A DNA stretch of 64,000 nucleotides from Neobacillus sp. PS3-12 (lineage in GTDB: Bacteria; Bacillota; Bacilli; Bacillales; Cytobacillaceae): contig NZ_CP133268.1 of the NCBI RefSeq assembly GCF_030915385.1, forward strand, positions 1,054,001 through 1,118,000, read 5' to 3'. Shown here piece by piece: positions 58,049 to 64,000 of this stretch. The first letter of the stretch is position 1; each line of letters begins with the position of its first letter. The notes under the pieces were generated by a model. The model saw only the letters and a list, made by a program, of their open reading frames with translations, searched no databases and was not told the origin of the DNA. The position numbers and the translations under genes are program-made.

Positions 58049-58703
58049 ACGATTCATCCATGACATCAATAAAGAACTTTCCATTTTCAAAACTGCAAAA
58101 AGAAATTTTTTTTATATCTTGATATCCCAGCTTTCTTAACTCCTGCCGAAGCCAAAGATTCGTTTTACCCATGCGTGTTAAATGATCTTCGTTAATAACT
58201 CCGTCAATGATTAAGGGAATGGTGATATCACCTTCATTCTGATCTGGTTTTTTCTCTTTTTCAAAGACTGATAACTTCCCTGAAGCCTCTAGAATGGCAA
58301 ATTCAACATCTGAAATTCTGCGGATATCCTTTTCCCTTAATTGCATTAATAAATCATCGAAATTGTACCGTTGGTTCCGCATTGCCTTTTCATCGATCTT
58401 ACCCTGCTTAATGATCAACGTTGGTGTGCCATCCACAAAATCCCTAAACCGCTTGCTCTTTAGTGAAATGACGGCAAATAAGATTTGAATGAACATTAAC
58501 AATAACATTGGAAAAATGGTATGCATTATTGGATCTTTTGTATCTTCGATTCCGACTACTGCCATCTCCGCAATCATGATAAACACGACCAAATCAAGGA
58601 TGCTTAATTCACCAATTTCCCTTTTACCCATTACGCGAAAAATGACGAGAATTAAAATATAAAGCATAATCGTTCGAAAAAGTATAATGATTTGTTCGTC
58701 CAT
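58047..58703 (-). CDS. yrbG: DUF421 family membrane protein YrbG
   Basis: 218-aa protein with three N-terminal helices (IMLYILILVIFRVMG, LVVFIMIAEMAVVG, MLLLMFIQILFAVIS) and a cytoplasmic YetF-like domain (DFVDGTPTLIIKQGKIDEKA, then LMQLREKDIRRISDVEFAILE). YetF-type proteins are linked to spore wall or germination in bacilli, but the function is unsettled. ATG follows AAAGGGGCGACC. Location beside spoVB and yrzE matches B. subtilis. Confidence 0.92.
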   Translation of the reverse strand: MDEQIIILFRTIMLYILILVIFRVMGKREIGELSILDLVVFIMIAEMAVVGIEDTKDPIMHTIFPMLLLMFIQILFAVISLKSKRFRDFVDGTPTLIIKQGKIDEKAMRNQRYNFDDLLMQLREKDIRRISDVEFAILEASGKLSVFEKEKKPDQNEGDITIPLIIDGVINEDHLTRMGKTNLWLRQELRKLGYQDIKKISFCSFENGKFFIDVMDES

Positions 58704-58905
58704 TTTTGGTCGCCCCTTTTCAACCTCTATTTTTTATCAAATCATGCAAAAAGATAAACGGAATTTTATTCCATTATCAGTCAAAAAGTCATTCTATTTA
58801 TTGGACTTGGTGAATACGCTTGTACTAGGAACGAAACTGTTTATCGTTGCCACGTCAATCAGTTTGGAGCTATTGCCTTAAGGCATTGGAAAGGGGAGAA
58901 CGAAG

Positions 58906-59295
58906 ATCGAAACGAAAAGTTTTGGTACCGCCGTATTATACGGCATCATTTTTATTTTTCTATTTGCCGCCATTAGCAGCCTTATTATTTCCCTCATTTT
59001 AAGATTCACAACTGTTCGTGAGGGATCACTTCAATACTTGACCACTGCCCTATCCTTTATTGGGCTGTTCGGCGGCGGATTCTTATCAGGTGGAAAAAGA
59101 AAGCAAAAGGGCTGGTTAATTGGGGGACTAACAGGGTTAGTATACACTCTCATTATCTTCTTATTTCAATATTTAGGGTATGATCGTTTATTTAACCTCG
59201 AACAGCTTATTTATTATATCTGTTATACACTAATCTCGATGATGGGTGGTATTTTAGGGGTTAATTTGTCGGGAGGCAATTCTAGAACTGCATAA
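58906..59295 (+). CDS. yrzE: TIGR04086 family membrane protein YrzE, apparent ATC start
   Basis: Integral membrane protein with four hydrophobic segments (YGIIFIFLFAAISSLIISLIL, LSFIGLFGGGFLSGG, WLIGGLTGLVYTLIIFLF, ICYTLISMMGGILG), 130 aa, TIGR04086 family, function unknown. In-frame stop TAA at 58879-58881 bounds it upstream and there is no ATG, GTG or TTG before the first membrane segment. The family N-terminus METKSFGTA aligns with codon ATC at 58906, 7 bp after AAGGGGAG. So initiation is at ATC, or the true ATG was mutated or misread; the next usual start (TTG 59035) would lose the first helix. Confidence 0.82.
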   Translation: METKSFGTAVLYGIIFIFLFAAISSLIISLILRFTTVREGSLQYLTTALSFIGLFGGGFLSGGKRKQKGWLIGGLTGLVYTLIIFLFQYLGYDRLFNLEQLIYYICYTLISMMGGILGVNLSGGNSRTA

Positions 59296-59297
59296 AA

Positions 59298-59330
59298 AAA
59301 GGAAGCCAAACTTGGCTTCCTTTTCTTTTC
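59298..59330. terminator. Bidirectional terminator between yrzE and yajC
   Basis: AAGGAAGCCA-AAC-TTGGCTTCCTT with A and T runs on the two sides. Confidence 0.88.
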
Positions 59331-59334
59331 ATGA

Positions 59335-59646
59335 TTAATCTTGCTTTTCTAATTTAACTTCTTTTGCTGAAGCTGCCTTTTCTGGAGCAGCCTCTATTAC
59401 TTCACGAATGGCAGAACGCTCATAAGTAAGACGGCTACCATCGCCGCATTTAATGACTGCTTTATTGTCATCGATAGAATCGATAAAACCATGCAATCCG
59501 CCAATTGTAACGATTTTATCACCTTTTTTAAGGCTGCTTTGCATTGATTGCACTGATTTTTGCTTCTTCTGCTGCGGACGGATTAATAAGAAGTAAAACA
59601 AAACAAACATTATAATCAGTGGTGCAATTGTTCCTAAGTTTCCCAA
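59335..59646 (-). CDS. yajC: Preprotein translocase subunit YajC
   Basis: Small membrane subunit that associates with SecDF. The 103-aa protein has one helix (LIIMFVLFYFLLIRPQQKKQK, with the RPQ signature) and a KOW-like basic domain (LKKGDKIVTIGGLHGFIDSID). Start is TTG 59646 behind AAAGGAGGG. It lies 22 bp after tgt in the queA-tgt-yajC operon. Confidence 0.95.
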   Translation of the reverse strand: MGNLGTIAPLIIMFVLFYFLLIRPQQKKQKSVQSMQSSLKKGDKIVTIGGLHGFIDSIDDNKAVIKCGDGSRLTYERSAIREVIEAAPEKAASAKEVKLEKQD

Positions 59647-59668
59647 GTTGTTTCCCTCCTTTCATCTA

Positions 59669-60826
<1,158 letters not shown>

Positions 60827-60858
60827 TCAGTTGTATCTTTTGGCTGTGTTAAATTAGT

Positions 60859-60884
60859 CTGTTGATTTGCGCTCCAATCAACAG
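60859..60884. repeat. Minimal remnant of the dispersed palindromic element (copy C)
   Basis: Only 26 bp: the left end CTGTTGATTT joined to GCGCTCC and the right end AATCAACAG. Both termini of elements A and B are present but their roughly 110-bp centre is missing. It lies between tgt and queA. Confidence 0.75.
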
Positions 60885-60914
60885 GGTTAAAAAACCATCA
60901 ATGTTTTTTAACCC
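60884..60914. terminator. Hairpin in the tgt-queA spacer
   Basis: GGGTTAAAAAAC and GTTTTTTAACCC are perfectly complementary (12 bp) around CATCAAT. There is no following U run, so it may be a processing or attenuation hairpin rather than a terminator. Confidence 0.5.
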
Positions 60915-60923
60915 AGCCGTTCC

Positions 60924-61952
60924 TTAAATTATCAACATGGCGTCGCCAAAGCTGAAAAAGCGGTAGCGTTCGTTAACCGCCGTTTGATAGGCATTTAAAA
61001 TATGGTCCCGTCCTGCCAGGGCACTAACTAACATTATAAGCGTCGATTTTGGTAAATGGAAGTTGGTGATTAATCCATCAATTGCTTTCCATTCGTAGCC
61101 AGGGTAAATAAAGATATTGGTCCACCCGCTTGCTTCGATAAAACGCCCATCATTTTTAGATGCGATCGTTTCAAGCGTCCTTGTAGAAGTTGTCCCGACG
61201 CTGATAATTCTGCCCCCTGAATTCTTGACATCATTTAGCAGATTTGCGGTCCCTTGCGTCATCATAAAAAATTCAGAGTGCATTTCATGTTCCAGAACAT
61301 TTTCCACATTTACAGGCCGAAAGGTCCCCAGTCCCACGTGTAAAGTAATAAAAGCAATATGTACGCCCATTTCTCTAATTTCGTCTAATAGTGCTTCGGT
61401 AAAGTGAAGGCCTGCAGTTGGCGCAGCCGCAGAGCCTGGCTCGCGGGCATAAACAGTCTGATAGCGGTCCTTATCTTCAAGACGCTCTTTAATATAAGGC
61501 GGCAGCGGCATTTCCCCTAACTGATCCAATACCTCAAGAAAAATACCGTCATATTGGAATTCAAAAATCCTTCCACCGTGATCTAAAGTTTCGGTACAAA
61601 CCGCTTTTAACAGTCCTTCCCCAAATTCGATTTCAGAACCTTCTTTGATTCTCTTTGCGGGTTTTACAAGGGTTTCCCATTTGTCTCCTTCAAGCTGCTT
61701 TAAAAGCAGTACTTCAATATGGGCTCCCGTATCTTTTTTTGTGCCAAACAATCGAGCAGGCAGCACCTTAGTATCGTTTAAAACAAGGCAGTCCCCTTCT
61801 TTTAAATACTCTTTAATATTTTTAAAAATCGTATGGTTGATGTCTCCCGTTTGTTTGTTTAAAACCATCAGACGGCTGTCTGAACGATTTTTCAATGGTA
61901 CTTGTGCAATTAATTCTTCTGGCAAATAAAAATCAAATTCATCTAATTTCAT
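60924..61952 (-). CDS. queA: S-adenosylmethionine:tRNA ribosyltransferase-isomerase QueA
   Basis: Transfers the ribosyl part of SAM to preQ1-34 in tRNA and forms epoxyqueuosine. The 343-aa protein shows [20 protein letters not shown], the [13 protein letters not shown] signature and [10 protein letters not shown] start at ATG 61952 (MKLDEFDF), preceded by GGGATG; an upstream GTG-like option adds three residues. First gene of queA-tgt-yajC, downstream of ruvAB as usual. Confidence 0.96.
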   Translation of the reverse strand: MKLDEFDFYLPEELIAQVPLKNRSDSRLMVLNKQTGDINHTIFKNIKEYLKEGDCLVLNDTKVLPARLFGTKKDTGAHIEVLLLKQLEGDKWETLVKPAKRIKEGSEIEFGEGLLKAVCTETLDHGGRIFEFQYDGIFLEVLDQLGEMPLPPYIKERLEDKDRYQTVYAREPGSAAAPTAGLHFTEALLDEIREMGVHIAFITLHVGLGTFRPVNVENVLEHEMHSEFFMMTQGTANLLNDVKNSGGRIISVGTTSTRTLETIASKNDGRFIEASGWTNIFIYPGYEWKAIDGLITNFHLPKSTLIMLVSALAGRDHILNAYQTAVNERYRFFSFGDAMLII

Positions 61953-61987
61953 TACTGACATCCCTTTATTAATGTTTTTCTATCTGG

Positions 61988-62018
61988 CATAACCCTGAAA
62001 CGATTGTAATTTCAGGGT
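61988..62018 (-). terminator. Terminator after the DUF2905 gene
   Basis: AACCCTGAAA-TTACAATCG-TTTCAGGGTT, a perfect 10-bp stem, at the end of ruvA-ruvB-DUF2905. The minus-strand sequence after it is not strongly T-rich. Confidence 0.7.
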
Positions 62019-62026
62019 TGAGCCTT

Positions 62027-62233
62027 CTATCTAAATCGGCCTAAGAAATGGAATATGACCGATAGAATGATGCTGATCACAATACATGTAACGACAGGAA
62101 AATAAAAGGTTGCATTTCCTTTTTTGATCATGATATCTCCTGGAAGTTTACCAAAATGTAAAAATGGCATTAAAAGGCCAATGATAAAAATGATGGCACC
62201 AATAATCATCAGCGTCTTCGATAATCCTGTCAC
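62027..62233 (-). CDS. DUF2905 family small membrane protein
   Basis: 68-aa protein with two hydrophobic segments ([20 protein letters not shown] and [18 protein letters not shown]) flanking the conserved [13 protein letters not shown] hairpin that defines DUF2905. Function unknown. GTG 62233 overlaps the ruvB stop by 4 bp, so it is translated with ruvB. The family commonly follows ruvB in Gram-positive bacteria but is not at this place in B. subtilis. Confidence 0.88.
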   Translation of the reverse strand: MTGLSKTLMIIGAIIFIIGLLMPFLHFGKLPGDIMIKKGNATFYFPVVTCIVISIILSVIFHFLGRFR

Positions 62234-63231
62234 TCTGATGGCACCTCCATTTTGAAATGCTCATAGACTAACCTCGTAACCACTCTTCCCCTTGGTGTTC
62301 TCTGGAGAAATCCAATTTGGAGCAAATATGGCTCATAAACATCCTCAATCGTTTCTCGTTCTTCCCCAATTGTTGCCGCAATCGTATCAAGACCAACAGG
62401 ACCGCCGCGGAATTTTTCAATAATTCCCTTAAGAAGCTTATGGTCAATGTGGTCAAGACCCAGTCGGTCGACTTGAAGCCGTTCCAATGCCTCATTAGCT
62501 AAGGAGAGATCAATAACCCCATTTCCTTTTACTTGAGCAAAGTCTCGGACTCTTCGGAGGAGCCGGTTGGCGATCCTTGGTGTTCCTCTTGATCTTCTCC
62601 CGATTTCGGAGGCGGACTCTTCGCTTATTTCCGTTTCAAATAATTCAGCTGTACGCTTTACAATGCTTGTCAATTGATCTACTTTATAATACTCGAGTCT
62701 CGCCAAAACTCCAAATCGATCACGGAGCGGAGCTGAAATGGCCCCTGCTCTTGTCGTAGCTCCAATTAACGTAAATGGAGGCAGATCAAGCCGTATCGAA
62801 CGGGCACTTGGTCCCTTTCCGATCACAATATCCAGGCAAAAATCCTCCATTGCGGGATATAGTACCTCTTCAATGGATCTGGGCAGACGATGTATTTCGT
62901 CAATAAATAAAACATCCCCTGGCTCGAGTGCAGTAAGGATTGCAGCTAAATCACCAGGTCTTTCGATCGCAGGTCCCGATGTTGTCCGAATATTTACCCC
63001 CATCTCATTCGCAATAATCGTCGCAAGCGTTGTTTTTCCTAATCCTGGCGGTCCATATAAAAGGACATGATCTAAAGCCTCTTGTCTAAGCTTGGCTGCT
63101 TCGATAAAGATTTCTAAATTTGCTTTTACCTTATCCTGGCCAATGTATTGCTTTAGATTTTGAGGACGAAGACTTTGCTCAAGACTCATTTCACTTGGAT
63201 CTGCTTGACTTGAAATAATTCTTTCTTCCAT
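62230..63231 (-). CDS. ruvB: Holliday junction branch migration helicase RuvB
   Basis: Hexameric AAA+ motor that drives Holliday-junction migration with RuvA. Walker [21 protein letters not shown] is near residue 59, Walker [11 protein letters not shown] near 108, sensor 1 [11 protein letters not shown] and Arg finger APLRDRFGV. The C-terminal winged-helix domain ends with [16 protein letters not shown]. 333 aa, ATG behind AGGGTGATCATCT, 11 bp after ruvA. Confidence 0.98.
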   Translation of the reverse strand: MEERIISSQADPSEMSLEQSLRPQNLKQYIGQDKVKANLEIFIEAAKLRQEALDHVLLYGPPGLGKTTLATIIANEMGVNIRTTSGPAIERPGDLAAILTALEPGDVLFIDEIHRLPRSIEEVLYPAMEDFCLDIVIGKGPSARSIRLDLPPFTLIGATTRAGAISAPLRDRFGVLARLEYYKVDQLTSIVKRTAELFETEISEESASEIGRRSRGTPRIANRLLRRVRDFAQVKGNGVIDLSLANEALERLQVDRLGLDHIDHKLLKGIIEKFRGGPVGLDTIAATIGEERETIEDVYEPYLLQIGFLQRTPRGRVVTRLVYEHFKMEVPSE

Positions 63232-63242
63232 AGATGATCACC

Positions 63243-63851
63243 CTATTTTAAAAGCCTTTTAAGTGCATTTTTAATATATTGATCAGTCGATAAGTTTTCT
63301 TTTCTTAAATCCGGGGATATCTTCTTAATTTCCTTGTCTGAATACCCAAGTGCTTTTAATGCAAGAACTGCTTCTTCAAATGCCCCCGAACCTGCTGCTG
63401 CAGCAGCAACTTCCTCAACATTGAACAAGCTTGGAAAGAAGTCTGGAACAATATTTTGGAGCTTCCCTTTTAAATCGAGAATCATTTGTCTGGCTGTTTT
63501 TTTCCCAACTCCAGGGAATTTCACCAAAAAGCTTTCATCTTCCTGTTCAATTGCTTGAACAACTTGCCCGACTTCCCCGGAAGCAAGAATAGCTAGTGCC
63601 CCTTTTGGGCCAATGCCAGAAACACTTAATAATTTTGTAAACAGCCCTTTTTCTTCCCTCGTCTCAAAACCGTATAATGCAACGATGTCCTCTCGAACAT
63701 AATGATAGATATAAACGGTAACATGTTGTTTCATTTTTCCAGAATAAATAAATGGATTCGGTGTTGAAATTTGATATCCAAGCCCATTGTTCTCTACAAC
63801 AATGTACTCCGGACAAATAAACTCTACCGTTCCTTTAATAAACTCGTACAA
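63243..63851 (-). CDS. ruvA: Holliday junction DNA helicase subunit RuvA
   Basis: Tetrameric junction-binding protein. The N-terminal OB fold ([20 protein letters not shown]) is followed by two helix-hairpin-helix motifs ([16 protein letters not shown] near 71-86, [15 protein letters not shown] near 106-120) and the C-terminal three-helix domain III ([16 protein letters not shown]) that contacts RuvB. 202 aa. The start is TTG 63851 with GGGGGAG 9 bp before it. The gene upstream (bofC in B. subtilis) is outside the window. Confidence 0.97.
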   Translation of the reverse strand: MYEFIKGTVEFICPEYIVVENNGLGYQISTPNPFIYSGKMKQHVTVYIYHYVREDIVALYGFETREEKGLFTKLLSVSGIGPKGALAILASGEVGQVVQAIEQEDESFLVKFPGVGKKTARQMILDLKGKLQNIVPDFFPSLFNVEEVAAAAAGSGAFEEAVLALKALGYSDKEIKKISPDLRKENLSTDQYIKNALKRLLK

Positions 63852-63974
63852 TCGGTTTCTCTCCCCCAGCCACTACCATCCAGCTAAAACGCAGCATTTG
63901 GATGAGCGTTGCCATAATTCTTGAATTTAGGTCTCAATATTACATTCTATCATATTAATCCGTACATGATGAGT

Positions 63975-64000
63975 AATAAAGAAAACTCGCCGATTGGCAA
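63975..64000. repeat. Start of a second-family dispersed repeat, cut by the right edge
   Basis: AATAAAGAAAACTCGCCGATTGGCAA repeats the lead-in of the element at 32682 with two differences; described here as AATAAAGAAAACTCG then CCGATTGGC. The rest lies outside the window. The gap 63852-63974 shows no gene. Confidence 0.65.

Overview
The window is a stretch of core chromosome from a low-GC, endospore-forming Firmicute of the family Bacillaceae. Gene content and order closely follow the Bacillus subtilis comE-yqe-sigK-yrr-yrv-secDF-ruv region. Sporulation genes (sda, sigK, spoVB), B. subtilis-type small genes (yrzI, yrhC, yrzA, yrzB, yrzQ), a 6S-1-type RNA next to aspS and T-box leaders before alaS and hisS all point the same way. 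A Neobacillus- or Mesobacillus-like genus is plausible but cannot be settled here. Most genes lie on the minus strand.

Layout, left to right. (1) 1-3.2 kb: the late competence operon comEA-comEB-comEC (minus; comEC runs off the left edge) with divergent comER. comEA carries an in-frame TGA and comER a +1 frameshift. (2) 3.3-8.4 kb: the yqeG-yqeH-aroE-yqeI-nadD-yqeK-rsfS-yqeM operon (ribosome assembly, NAD and shikimate synthesis). (3) 8.5-11.4 kb: sda behind a cluster of DnaA boxes, divergent psd and pssA, and an uninterrupted sigK. (4) 11.4-14.8 kb: an accessory segment with a BNR-type lipoprotein, an orphan OmpR-type response regulator, four very small candidate genes (one recognisable as YrzI), a three-copy 52-bp tandem repeat, a dispersed palindromic element and yrhC. 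(5) 14.9-29.8 kb: mtnN, yrzA, yrrS, pbpI, greA, udk, trhP2-trhP1-trmR (tRNA wobble-uridine hydroxylation and methylation), mltG, an inserted zinc alcohol dehydrogenase, yrzB-ruvX-ireB family gene, and alaS behind its T-box. (6) 29.8-39 kb: yrrI (frameshifted), yrzQ, a zinc-ribbon gene, yrrD, an amidase on the plus strand, recD2, yrrB, mnmA, cysteine desulfurase (frameshifted) and cymR. (7) 39-43.5 kb: rarA, an inserted ABC-2 transporter pair, a probable NERD-gene remnant and tcdA. (8) 43.5-51 kb: 6S RNA, aspS-hisS behind a T-box, a small unknown gene, dtd, relA and apt. (9) 51-64 kb: recJ, secDF, comN, spoVB, yrbG, yrzE, yajC-tgt-queA, a DUF2905 gene and ruvB-ruvA.

Functionally the region serves translation (tRNA charging, tRNA U34 chemistry, D-aminoacyl-tRNA proofreading, ribosome assembly), recombination and repair (RuvAB, RuvX, RecJ, RecD2, RarA), the stringent response and purine salvage (RelA, Apt), protein export (SecDF, YajC), cell-wall synthesis (PbpI, MltG, SpoVB) and sporulation control (Sda, SigK).

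I found no clear new multi-gene system. The most unusual content is non-coding: two families of dispersed structured repeats (one with an apparent internal-deletion footprint), the 52-bp hairpin array, a greA terminator whose stem appears to contain the pbpI ribosome binding site, and an apparent ATC start for yrzE. Three single-base indels, at least two of them in homopolymer runs, plus one nonsense codon in conserved genes raise a real possibility of sequence errors.
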